In this document: positions 53,336 to 64,000 of the stretch, in pieces
Position numbering within the stretch: the first letter of the stretch is position 1
Layout of the letters: every line of letters begins with the position of its first letter
Source of the DNA: Mytilus trossulus
Taxonomy: Eukaryota; Mollusca; Bivalvia; Mytilida; Mytilidae
Direction: 5' to 3'
Assembly: GCF_036588685.1 (NCBI RefSeq)
Contig: NC_086376.1
Coordinates: 56,133,166-56,197,165 of the forward strand
Length of the DNA stretch: 64,000 nt
Made by a program: the position numbers and the translations under genes
Notes under the pieces: generated by a model
What the model was told of the DNA's origin: nothing
The model's database searches: none
The model's input: the letters and a program-made list of their open reading frames with translations, nothing else

Positions 53336-55838
53336 TTGTCATTACATAACGTGCCTTAGCCCAAGATTATTCAGAAGGTAAGGGTCACAGATGATTAATT
53401 AATTCATATGATGCAAATAAATATCAACATGAAGCTGTCATTACCATGACACATTTAGGACCTTGCATTATTCGGTTTATGTAAAACTTCTTAACAAATT
53501 CTACAATCCAGTACTTTAAATCTAGCAATGTTGCATTGGCAGACCTTTGATTTTGACAGGTTTTATTTCTTTACAAATTCTAGTCTGGTTTAATCAGATA
53601 GATCATTCGTGACCATTTGATAAAGTTGATATATCTTCTACCTCTTAAAATGATATTAACACCAATATTTTGTTAGAGCTTTACATAATGCCTGACTACA
53701 CACAAATAGATCTATGCTTTCAATACACTATAAATACCACACGTCTAACATAACTAGATATTTATTTATAGCCATTACGAACAAACATATTTGAAGCATT
53801 GTAACTATATTTTGTTTGATTATAACCTTTCTTTTTAATTTCCTGGGTTTACACTCTCAACCAGGAAGTGAAAATAACAAATGGATTGTAAATAAACATG
53901 GTGCATAAGAATAAACAATTTTTCTTTTAAATTTAGTTTCTATCTAATGAAACTTATGAGAGAATTAAATAAAGTTATTAAACATTAAATCATGAGATTA
54001 AGAAGAAAGAAATTTTATTTTTGTCAATAAAGGTTTGTGAAGAGGTACTGTGAAACACTGAAACCATGACTTATTTTTCATGAAAGTAAAAAAAAATCTG
54101 CTTTGAAAGTTGCATTTCTACCTGTTTGCAGGAAACATTGCCAATAAAAGCCTTTCATCAACAACAAAAAATAAAAAGTTGCAAACATGGATAAATAAAA
54201 CCAAAAAAACCCAAATTGTTTACCAACTTTACTATAATATTCTAATTATAGATATTTATGGGAAGTTTTCCTTTAATAAATAGAATTCAATTTTTTTTCA
54301 GATAGCATATTCCAAGTTAAAAAGTCCAATATTATAGCATAGATATAGAGTACTCTTTGTAAATAAGTAAATTATGAGGATTGTGACTACATAATGAGTA
54401 AATAGTATTGTATGAATGTGAATGTGACAAAAATGTATTAATACCAGATAATTATTGTTATGTGCTAGAGCAATGTGTTCAAATGGTAGATTTGAAATAT
54501 AATCAAATAGAGAATCTCATTAACGAATCTCTGCTTCAAAGTGCTGGAAGATAATTTAACTTTCATTTATCCAGCCATGAATTAAAATCGTTAGATTCAA
54601 CTATGTATTTATTTTCTTATAACATCTCTTTTCGATCGAAGTTTAAGAAAATCTGATGGCTAGGTAAACAAAATGAATAAAATATCTATAGGTAGAATTT
54701 ACCTTTAAAGCTTTTTGAGTTCAAGATCTCCACTCCAATGAATGCAAAATATTCCTGTTCAACATATAGTACTTAGTATTTTGTTAAATTACCTATATCT
54801 AAAAAAAAATACTAACTACAGGTATTTTAACAGTGGGCATTTTATAAGCTGATCAATACTTGCTCAAGTTGTGGCGAGATATATAGGAATGATGTTTCCA
54901 CCACATTTTTGATAAGGAGGCATTGTTTTTGTCACATTTTTCTACTTGATTGAAAGCTGTGTCAATCCTGCTTTACACAAAGCTTTTTCAATACTGCTTG
55001 ACACAAAAGTTTGTCAATCCATAATCAATGACAACTAACATTCAAAGGGAGTATCTTTTAAAAAAATTTATGCAGTTTTGCAGCTTTTATTTTTAGAAGG
55101 AATCTAGGTGCTCATTATAAATGTTGTCAGTGCAAAATCTTGTAAAGTCTACATTTAAATGAATTGAGAAATAATTTAAGATATTGCTTTGTAAAATGTG
55201 CATTCTAAAATGTTATGCCGACAAGAGATTTATGAGAGTTATTTAACTTATCTTCCTTTGTTAAGTGAACTTGATAATCTGTATTTGAAGCTCATTGGTA
55301 TTTTTCTAATGAAAGTAAATACTAGCTAGGTTATATATCTAATGTGAATTTTTCAATGAGGGGTAAGAGTTCAAAGATTTTCCTTTTTTGCATAAGCCCA
55401 ATTTTGCAGTGAAAACTGTTACCAATGTCAAATTGATTTTGACAATGAATGAAAGAAATTTTTGTTACTCAAAATATAAAATGAATGTTCGTACAACGGT
55501 TACTATTGATGTTTGTCATATGAATTTCTTACAATATATATATATAGCTATAAAATTTGACTTGTACAAGAATAGTCTTTTTGCATGGTAAATGGTGTGG
55601 ATATGTTAAACCACTTTTTAATATAATAATTGATCTCTTTTATTTATGTTTGGAGAAAGTATTTTATTTGCCTCATCTGTTGCTTTCATGTTTTTACCAA
55701 TCACCATTAACATGATAAAGATCATATAAATTGTCATTAACTTCACATAACAATTTTGTGTTGATTTTCTAACGATAGGACTGTGTATAATTGTAGAACA
55801 ATAAAAAAAATACACTAAATGACTAGCCTAAAGATATA
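53336..55838. other. No gene seen
   Basis: AT-rich, many stops in all frames. No repeat family or RNA gene recognised. Confidence 0.4.
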
Positions 55839-56037
55839 CTGTGGATTCACTTATTTTCGTGGGTACCAATTTTCGCGGTTTGAGGAAAACTTGCATATTT
55901 GTGGATATTTTATTTCGTGGTTTTGGCAAAGTCTACAATCCTTCCTTTTGTAAACTTATAATTTGTTGAACATTTGAATTAGTGGTTCTCCTATACCCAC
56001 GAAAATTGGTATCCAACGAATATTAATGAATCCACAG
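55839..56037. mobile_element. Palindromic MITE with CTGTGGATTCACTT ends
   Basis: Second copy of the MITE at 31120-31327, flanked by TA. The left CTGTGGATTCA and right TGAATCCACAG are inverted repeats, and inner CGTGGGTACCAATTTTCG pairs with CCCACGAAAATTGGTA. Confidence 0.8.
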
Positions 56038-56251
56038 TAACTGTGAATTTTGTCCTTATTTACCTGTTTGTTTTAACACATGTCTTTGAAAGCACCATTT
56101 ACCAAGCAGATTTTGATACTTGAATCGTATTTATTATTGTATGTATGTGCTGCAGGATTCAGCTGTGTATATATGTCCTGATTATTTTAATGTGAATGTT
56201 TTACAGTTTATAACTTGTCCGTTTCTCTCGGTAACCTCATCAATATTTACA

Positions 56252-56257
56252 AATAAA
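56252..56257 (+). terminator. Candidate distal poly(A) signal
   Basis: AATAAA followed by TGTGCTGTTTTTCTTTG, then an A run. A good consensus, but 5.7 kb beyond the GRK stop, so assignment to GRK is uncertain. Confidence 0.3.
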
Positions 56258-57384
56258 ATGTGCTGTTTTTCTTTGTAAAAAAAAATATATATATTTCTCC
56301 GGTGTAATCAACTGTACATTGGTGCTTTTCATAAAAAAAAAAATCATTTTGACCAAAGAAGCTGACATATATCACATTGAAAATTCTTTTAACTGATTAG
56401 TATGATTTTAAGAGGTTCTCTAGAAATTAATATATCAAAATACTTTAAAATTCATATATTAAGTTTGGAGGAGGAGGTATAATAAGAGCCATTTCTTGAC
56501 CCATGAAAAAAAATATTTAAGGCTTTCAAAATTATGCTAGTTTTATTGGTTAATGAACAGGTTAATAAAATCTATGATTTCATGCTTATGTTATAATTTA
56601 CCTACCTAAAATGCCCATTACACGTATGCTTTATGTCAATATAAATATGAGCAAGGGATTTACCGCAAAAGACAAACTGTGGCTCATATTTAAGTATCAA
56701 TGGCAAAATCTCATAATGAGGTTATTTTGGCAGTTTTTTATGTCTTACTAGATTTTGCAAGCCTGACTAATGTCTAACAAACAACCGAAAGATATAACGA
56801 GACAAATCTATAACACCTTTGAATTTTCTAATTCAAGGGACAAAAAAAGTGGTCTTATTGCACCTTCTCCTTTTTCAACTTAAGGTTCCATATGGTTAAG
56901 AGAGAAATTTTATGAATAAAAGCACAGAAGTGTCGGAAAAAGACAAAATTATAAAATAGCTTTCAGGAAAAAAAGATTTTTCATTTTCATAAAAAAAAAT
57001 ACAGATGTACAAATGTATGAAATAAATTTAAAGATATGTAATTTTTAACAGAATAATTATTTTTCAACTTATGTAATATTTCAAAACAGCACAGGGTATA
57101 TTCATAACATTCACTTTATTTTTCAACATTGACAATTTCCTGTATTGACTACATTTGATCAATACTCTATAACAGCATTATAGGCTATATTTAGTAGGTG
57201 ATGTAACCTCTTTTGATACCTTTCTAGTAGATATGAGAATGAGAAACGTGTAAAAGTTATATGAAAATGTGAATGACAGCTCACTAATAAAATGTTAAAT
57301 TATACATGTATTATGGTTTTGCTTGACTTCTGGCTTGGAATTGGTTTAAAAAGCTTGATAACCCTAGCCTGATCAGTCAGAGGT

Positions 57385-57545
57385 CTATACACCATTTTCT
57401 ACATTTGAAAATGCCTGTACCAAGTCAGGAATATCACAGTTCTTGTCCATTCGTTTTAGATGCGTTTTGTATTTGATTTTGCCATGTGATTATGGACTTT
57501 CCGAATTGATTTTCCTCTAAGTTCAGTATTTTTGTGATTTTTCTT
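57385..57545 (+). repeat. Dispersed repeat family C
   Basis: ACCATTTTCTACATTTGAAA through TACCAAGTCAGGAATATCAC to GTTCAGTATTTTTGTGATTT, closely matching 7215-7385. Confidence 0.75.
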
Positions 57546-58039
57546 TGTATACACATACAGTACAAGCAACAGTACCACAAGTTATGCTCAACATGTGGCA
57601 TCAGTTGTTACAAGTCAGGAAACAAAATATCAAATGTTAAAGGAGTACCAAATATATGAAAAAGACAACTTTTGGCCTACATAGTTTTCAGTTTTAGACA
57701 AGTGGTTGATATAGAAATAGGGACCATGAAGCCTTTATTTGGCCCAAATGTTAGTGCAAATTGTAAGTTGACATAAAAATTCCTAAATTTGTCATAACTA
57801 AGATAAAAGTTATTCAGAAAAAGAAAAACATTTCACATTTAACAAGTAACCTTGGCAACAAATCATGACAAAATTTGGTTAGTTTGTAAAATTTCTTGAA
57901 TAGTTGATATGCAGATCTTGTTATTTATAAACAAGTCGTGAACAATTGAACAAAAACAACATTAAGGATGTACTAAGGTGAGGTTAGGTGAAAATTAATA
58001 AACTAAGAATTAAGAATTGATACTATAAGCCGGTAGAGC

Positions 58040-58480
58040 ATCCATTAAGGATAAAAATAAGCCGTTCGTTCCGCTTCATGTTAAAGTTTTTGGTCGAGGT
58101 ATTTTTTGATGAAGTTGAAGTCCAATCAACTTGAAACTTAGCAAACATGTTCCCTATGATATGATCTTTCTAATTTTAATGCCAAATTAGAGATTTTATC
58201 CCATTTTCACAGTCCACTGAACATAGAAAATGATAGTATGGATGGGGCATCCGTGTACTTGGACACATTCTTGTTTCTTATACTATATGCAATAGGTCAA
58301 TTATATTTGGTTTATGGAAATATTTTATGATCTATATGTCAGTGTCGAAGGTTTTATTTGACCTTGACCTCATTTTTACATTTCATTGCTCAGTGATTAG
58401 TTTATATACGACTGCAAAAAATAAATATTTTTTGGTCATATATTGGTATCACGTCATCGTCATCATCGTTGTGGTCAGCT
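58040..58480 (+). repeat. Likely dispersed bivalve repeat (single copy here)
   Basis: Includes TTGAAGTCCAATCAACTTGA, ATGATATGATCTTTCTAATT, GTCCACTGAACATAGAAAAT and GGGGCATCCGTGTAC. I recognise this run from bivalve genomes by memory only. No second copy lies in the window, so repeat status rests on that memory. Confidence 0.35.
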
Positions 58481-58557
58481 TCGTCCGAAGACAGATGGTT
58501 TCCGGAAAATAACTAGTATTAGTAAAAAGAAAACAATAAAATTTTAACACATTGTTT

Positions 58558-60650
58558 GTAACCACAGAAGGAAGGTTGGGAATGATCTTGGGGGTTACGG
58601 TCACAAAGGCTTAGGAATTAGGGGTCTAAAGGGGCCTAAAACAAGCATTTATCTAGTTTCAGGACAAAAAGTGGTGTATAAGTATTTCAATTGCTCTGAA
58701 ATGGTACCACAATGTTAAACACCATAAGAAGAAGGTTGGGATTTACATGCGCGTAGCTACGTTTACGTCAAAACACCCGGGCGTACCCTTGAATTTTGAA
58801 AATAAAATAAATAATCTACATAGAAAAAGAAAAACTGGTCAAAAGCACACCAACCTTGTGCTTCTTTTTTCAATGGATTGTAATTTTGAATAAAAAGGGA
58901 CTAAATTTACTCAAATAGATCATCTAATATATGTGTTCGATTGTTTTGTAAAAGTCTGAATCTGCTATGAATTCTACATACTTTTCTTATATTTAAAGCA
59001 ATTCACTATCTGCTCAGATTCGATATGCTGTTTGTATTTTTTGTCGAGCCTGTGATTTATGTCCCAAAAGCAAGACAAAGCGGCGTCAATATACAGGTTC
59101 CGAAGTTGGATAAAGTCTTATGAATGACTCTCCGTGAAATTTTACGAAAGTTGGACAGAAACTGTTTATGATCAAAAGAGTATATTCAGATCAATATGAT
59201 AAAGCAATTATATCTTTAATTTTCCCGCATTTTAAGACAAAATGTTTTTCTTTCTGCAATTAATAAGTGGTCAAAGTTTGGGCTTACATTTTGCTATTTC
59301 TCAATACATTAACTACTTGTCGAACCTTCATCGAATTTTATGAAAATGCTGAAGAAGCAGTTTTTCTATGACTAATGTCTAAAGCTAAAATTTTGATAGC
59401 ATTTGTTTTCGTTCGTTTTTCTGTTCTTTTCTGATAGACAGATAGCCGGACTCTTCTTAACGCAATTAATTGTTGTACATGCTTAATTTATAAACCTTCA
59501 GAGATTGTCGTGAAATATTCCAGATCAAGAAAAAAATATCAAAAGAAAATTTTAGATTTTTTTTTTAAATCCCTTTAAAGGAATGATAAATTGACTCACT
59601 TTTTGTGGGACGAAATCCTAGGTGTTTCAATTTTTTTCTATTGCATCTCTTAGAAATATTTATTTTCGAGTTAAATGTGCTTTTGTCGATTGTATACTCA
59701 CTCACGGCACCCTTTAAACTTATTTAAAAGTAATATTGGTTTGGACGTTTTCTCTCAAACAAATGACCATTAGGCTAGCTTCCAGTTTAACACGATGAAT
59801 AAGTTAACCGTGATGTAACAAAATTTAACCAAAACAAATAAACCAATTGGATTCAAAAGTATGTTGCTATCAATGATTTTTTACTGACAGGAATCATAAC
59901 GGTATCTCATTCTCGAAAGCTTTCGGGGGCTTAATTCCTCCCGTTCGAACCCACTACCAGCAGGTGCTTTAGATTGAGCGGTCGCCAAGGTTCGGGCGTA
60001 CACGTAAAAATTACCCAGCTACGCCACTGGATTTATTGTAAGGGTTATGGGGCAAACAGAAATTAAGGGCCAAAAAGGGACCAATAAGAAGCATTTTTCT
60101 AGTTTCAGGACAATAACTTAGTGTGTAACTGTATGAATTTCTCTGACATTGTACCACAAGGTTCCATATAACAAAGGGGAGGCTGGGATTGAGTTAGGGG
60201 TAGTTTTCCCTGAACAGTAGAAATAAGGGACCGAAAAGAAGCATTTTCTTTATGAATAATTCTGACATTGTACCACAAGGTTCCATATAACAAAGGGGAG
60301 GCTGGGATTGAGTAAGGGGTTAATTTCCCCGAACATGTAGGAATAGGGGGCCGAAAAAGAAGCTTTTCTAGTTTACAGACAATAACTTGTATTTAAGTGT
60401 ATGGATCTCTCTGAAATTATACTACACGGTTTCTTACTACAAAGGAAAGGCTGAATTAAGTTTTGGGGTTCTTGCTCCAAGGGGGGTTTCAAAAAGTTTT
60501 GGGCCTAAAAGGGGTCTCAAATAAGCATTTTTGTAGTTTCCAGTCAATACTTGTAACTTGTTTTTAAGTGTATAAATATCTCTGAAATTATACCACTTGT
60601 TTCCATACTACAAAGGGATGGTTATCGGGAATTATTGATCAAATCATTTA
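58558..60650 (+). repeat. Diverged tandem array interrupted by a transposon
   Basis: Imperfect units of roughly 110-160 bases. Each has AGGTTGGGATTGA-like, AGGGG-CCTAAAA, AGCATTTTTCTAGTTTC and ACAATAACTTG blocks, then TCTCTGA-ATT-TACCACAAGG and TTCCATA-ACAAAGG. Copies lie at 58558-58745 and again from 60030 to about 60650. The element at 58746-60029 sits between them. The copies at about 60130-60240 and 60250-60365 are the closest pair. Confidence 0.7.
58746..60029. mobile_element. hAT-like non-autonomous DNA element with GATTTA duplication
   Basis: Left end CATGCGCGTAGCTACG; the reverse complement of the right end is CAGTGGCGTAGCTGGG. Six bases, GATTTA, immediately flank both sides (58740-58745 and 60030-60035). 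Related to 43912-44780 in inverted orientation. No transposase frame. Six bases is shorter than the 8-bp duplication of hAT, so the superfamily is tentative. Confidence 0.65.
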
Positions 60651-60882
60651 GCAAATAGGGGGCAAAGGAGAGGCTCTCAAGAGCCTGAATCACTCACCTG
60701 TATTTCAGAGGAGAAGATTTTTAAATGTTAGTAAATTTGATGAACAAATTGTGTAAAATTGTCTTTAAAGGACAATAATTCATTAGGGGGTCAATTGACA
60801 ATTATGGTCTTATTAACGTTTTTGTAGATCTTACTTTCCTGAACATTATGGCTGTTTACAGTTATATCTATCTATTATAAAA

Positions 60883-61112
60883 GAGGGACGAAAGATACCA
60901 AAGGGACAGCCAAACTCATAAATCTAAAACAAACTGACAACGCCATGGCTAAAAATGAAAAAGACAAACAGAAAAACAATAGTACACATGACACAACATA
61001 GAAAACTAAAGAATAAACAACACTAACCCCACCAAAAACTAGGGGTGATCTCATGTGCTCCGGAAGGGTAGGCAGATCCTGCTCCACATGTAGCACCCGT
61101 CGTGTTGCTTAT
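60883..61112 (+). repeat. Dispersed repeat family B, longest copy
   Basis: From GGGACGAAAGATACCAAAGG through CCATGGCTAAAAATG and GACAAACAGAAAAACAATAG to GCTCCACATGTAGCACCCGT and GTTGCTTATG. The 73-codon minus-strand frame over it is hydrophobic by chance. Confidence 0.75.
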
Positions 61113-61780
61113 GTGATTACAAAGCCGGTAAATAGTCTAATTCGGTAGGTCACATTCATGAAAGAGAAGGGGATTGTAGTTACGACGTAAGGAACATATC
61201 CGATATCATTTGTGAAACGGTTATTCAATAACGGTCAACCAACTCGTGATGGTAACTTTCGTGTGTGGTGGTGGATGGTGACGGACGTCTTTTTATATTG
61301 TGCTTCAATTTGAAGAATTACTTGTACTGTTGGCGTTTATTTGTATCAGGAACATATCATAACATTGCATAATAACACTGGCGTGATACATTTTACCTTT
61401 TAAAAAAGTATTCCTACGAATTTTAGACAGAAAAACATTTTACATGTGACCCGCCAAAATCAAAAAGCGAGAAAACATGGCGGCCCTTGGCTGAAAAAGA
61501 AGTTTTTGCAGTCCACACACTACTTTTAGATTTTAATAAATAATCTATTCCAAAGTAAATATAATAATTGACATTTTAATAGAAAATTCTTAAATCCAGA
61601 AATTTTTATTGTGAAGGAATACTCAAGCTTCGGAAATTGTGATCCTGCATCAGTGTATGACCCTTTCCATCAAGAAACATTTTATCATTTGCATATAGCT
61701 GTATTTTAGTTTCATCATCACCAAATATACTTTTATCTGTGTGTGTTTGTGCTTACGCTTGACATTTACTTAAACCTAAC
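61113..61780. other. Upstream sequence of the retroelement, no gene seen
   Basis: No exon. It may include the 5' untranslated region of the element whose ORFs start at 61.8 kb, but no boundary or promoter can be read. Confidence 0.3.
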
Positions 61781-62569
61781 TTGCTGTCTGCATTTGAGTT
61801 TTCCATATATATACTTTTATACCTGTGTTATCAATTGCTAATGACGGATAAAAAGCTTCTTAAATATTTGAAAAAAAGCTTTGAGCCACCCAACGGCGAA
61901 CAAATACTCACCCCAGTGGTTCTCACAGATAGTAAGGGGAAATATCTACAAGCACAGTGTATTTTACCCATTGAAAACAGTATCAGATGGTGGGACAAAT
62001 CTGGCCGTAACTCAAAACAAGGTCTAAAGTGGTTACGTGATAATGTAGAAACAGAAATTGCACTAATAGGCAATATTACACTCTATATTTGGGTTGGCAC
62101 TTGCGACCTCACTGAATACAATCATCCTTATATAAAGCTGAGACAAGAACCTGAAGAAATTGTTCAATCTGTGATAAATAATTTCCAGAAAATTGCGGAA
62201 ATTCTCAAGAATTACCCAGCTTGTAAATTAACTTTTTTTGAAATATCACCCTACTCAATATATGAATGGAACTCTCGTCGTTCACATCCGGACATTAAAC
62301 AATTTATTGATCAGGACATCACTCTTGTTAAACATATCCTTCAGATTAATGATCACATCAGATATATAAACAACACATTGGAAACAAGAACTCCAGGATT
62401 CTCAATTGATTTATTTCACCCTGTCAATACCTCAAAAAAAGAATCAAGCCGGAAGGCAGTTGATCAGTACAACTTCAGTCTTTACAAAGACGGGATCCAC
62501 CCAGATATCAATCTAGCTCGAGTTTGGCTCAGGAAAATAGCACATAAAGTCAAGAACGACTGTTGGTAG
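61781..62569 (+). CDS. Retroelement ORF with SGNH/GDSL-like hydrolase fold
   Basis: 262 codons from the first ATG. The second ATG (61841, residue 21) is a better start because residues 1-20 are a hydrophobic run not matching the rest. The pattern fits an SGNH esterase: nucleophile block LTDSKGKYL (Ser51), a GTCDLT block in place of the usual G-x-N-D, and C-terminal DGIHPD supplying Asp237 and His240. Esterase-like domains occur in the first ORF of several CR1/L2-type LINEs. Here the domain is in its own ORF ahead of the zinc-finger ORF. The frame is intact. A domesticated host gene is possible but less likely, given the neighbour. Confidence 0.65.
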   Translation: MLSAFEFSIYILLYLCYQLLMTDKKLLKYLKKSFEPPNGEQILTPVVLTDSKGKYLQAQCILPIENSIRWWDKSGRNSKQGLKWLRDNVETEIALIGNITLYIWVGTCDLTEYNHPYIKLRQEPEEIVQSVINNFQKIAEILKNYPACKLTFFEISPYSIYEWNSRRSHPDIKQFIDQDITLVKHILQINDHIRYINNTLETRTPGFSIDLFHPVNTSKKESSRKAVDQYNFSLYKDGIHPDINLARVWLRKIAHKVKNDCW

Positions 62570-62586
62570 GCTGTTGGCTAGCGGTC

Positions 62587-62651
62587 AGGGTGGGACCTTC
62601 CACAGGTACCGTTGACACAGTATAGCTAGGCTAGGGTGGGACCTTCCACAG
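62587..62651 (+). repeat. Direct repeat AGGGTGGGACCTTCCACAG, two copies 46 bp apart
   Basis: The 19-base sequence is identical at 62587-62605 and 62633-62651, in the spacer between the two retroelement ORFs. Each contains a short hairpin-forming GTGG...CCAC. Confidence 0.9.
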
Positions 62652-62738
62652 TGTCTAGTTATCTGTGTTGCAACAGTCCTGCCATACAGGGTTCTTTGGT
62701 AATATAAAACTGGGCATACAACATAAAGAACAACAATA

Positions 62739-64000
62739 ATGGATCTAGTAAGAAAATCTTTGAGAAAAACCAAAAGTGACAGTTAAATTTCATGTACAAA
62801 TCAATATGAGAATAACTACACACTAAATATTGAGAAATCTTTAAAGAAAAAATTAGAATCAACCAAAAGAACAGAAATTGAATATGAAAATACAAAGGGT
62901 GGTATAACGTCTAAATTAGATGCAGTTTCCTTTGAACTCTTTATACATGCCTGTGAAAAATTCTACGGGGAATCCAATCTACATGAATTTACCAAAACAA
63001 CTGCTACTGATAGACAGAGCAACAATGATCAGTATACTTTCCATATAAAGACAAAAGATTCAGACCCGTTCAATTATACCATTAATGCATACCTTACAAA
63101 ATGCTCATTATTGATTAATGGGAGAAATACGCAACATTTCATAAACAATGATGTGATATATATTCATAAGATTATGTCAAACACAACAATTCAAGGAGCA
63201 AAAGTGAATGTTGAACTTTTGAACAAAAATTTAGCCTCAAAATTAGAGTCAGCATTAGAGTCTATTGATCATTCTAAATCATCTTTAGAACCAACATCAG
63301 CCATATCCAACCCCCATAAAGCTATTGAAAAATGTCACAAATGCAATAGAATTTGCAAATCTAGAGCTGTACTATGTCAATTTGGCCATTGGGTGCATTA
63401 TTCGTGCGACAAACTTTCGGAAAAAGATATACAAACCATTGAGAAAGATGAACAAAATTACATCTGTAAAAAATGTTCCAATTTATCACTTAAATCACCA
63501 TCCAGATGTATAACTTTACAAAATAGCTCAGAAATTATCAGAAATAAAAGCATACTATCAACTGGAACCTCCACTTTAGCAAAAACTCTACTACTAGAAG
63601 AAATACAATGTAATGGTTGTGATGTCACTTTGGATAAAATAGAAAATAAATGTGTCAACTGTGATATGACATTTCATAATCAATGTTTAGATAAAACAAC
63701 CGACCAATGTTTCTCATGTATTGGAATTGAGGACCAAGATACCGTCATAAACTCAGTAAATTTTCATCAAACTGGAGTGAAACAAACATCTCACAATCTT
63801 CAAAATTTAGACCTCAACAATTCTGGTCCTACACCAAATTTGATAACATCTTCTGTAAGCTCTGCCAAAAACACAGCCAATTTAGATAAACAGTCAGATC
63901 ATAACACTGTCAACACTCAAAATGAAATACAAACATCAAGTAAGATGAAAGAATTAAGAACTCTAGAACTAAAATTGAAAAAGAAAGAGGAACAATTAAA
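62739..64000 (+). CDS. Retroelement ORF with two PHD-like zinc fingers, 3' end beyond window; in-frame TAA at codon 16
   Basis: From ATG 62739 the frame reads MDLVRKSLRKTKSDS, a TAA at 62784-62786, then is open without a stop for 404 codons to the window end. An N-terminal domain (residues about 17-190) is followed by a C4HC3-type finger from residue 199 (CHKCNRICKSRAVLC...HYSC...CKKC). A second, more regular finger starts at residue 291 (CNGC...CVNC...HNQC...CFSC). A Ser/Asn-rich linker leads to the start of a charged coiled coil (KELRTLELKLKKKEEQL). Downstream endonuclease and reverse transcriptase domains would be expected beyond 64000. The TAA makes this copy nominally defective unless translation starts later or reads through. 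No ATG follows until about 63174. Confidence 0.7.

Noticed and set aside
60875-61096. Hydrophobic 73-codon minus-strand frame resembling a membrane protein
   Set aside because: It is the reverse reading of dispersed repeat family B, which occurs three times in the window with different frames open.

Overview
The window looks like nuclear DNA of a marine bivalve, most likely a mussel (Mytilidae). The grounds are: AT-rich sequence; many TACATGTA-type palindromes; GT-AG introns of 0.4-7 kb; and several dispersed repeats that I recognise from bivalve genomes (from memory, not searched). Nothing is bacterial. Host coding exons are short and must be joined across introns, so most long open frames are either transposon-derived or chance.

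Three host genes can be assembled by hand. (1) On the + strand at 4907-7050 is a small four-exon gene encoding an 82-residue secreted Tyr/Gly/Ala-rich peptide, with a TATA box, an initiator and a poly(A) signal. (2) On the - strand at 9515-12519 are the last four coding exons of an EF-hand calcium-binding protein; its first exon is not securely located. (3) On the + strand at 18309-50504 is a complete G-protein-coupled receptor kinase of the GRK4/5/6 class. It has 16 coding exons whose phases join without a break into 565 residues, with all kinase motifs and the C-terminal amphipathic helix.

The rest is mostly mobile and repeated DNA. A terminal-inverted-repeat element with internal 72-bp duplications lies at 2804-3770. 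A decayed Tc1-like transposon lies near 8.3-9.3 kb. LINE remains lie at 13.2-13.9 kb and 37.9-38.9 kb. A tRNA-derived SINE-like unit lies at 20.9 kb. A Penelope-like element lies in GRK intron 5. A hAT-like element lies in GRK intron 13, with a relative at 58.7-60.0 kb that has split a diverged tandem array. Two palindromic MITEs lie at 31.1 and 55.8 kb, and a 41-bp minisatellite at 53.1 kb. Several dispersed repeat families occur in two to six copies each.

The right end (61.8-64.0 kb) holds the 5' part of what I infer is a large non-LTR retrotransposon. An SGNH/GDSL-like hydrolase ORF is followed by an ORF with two PHD-like zinc fingers and the start of a coiled coil, which runs off the window and carries one in-frame stop near its start. 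GRK introns 5, 8 and 13 have absorbed transposons without damage to the exons or splice sites. No operons, CRISPR arrays or rRNA genes are present.
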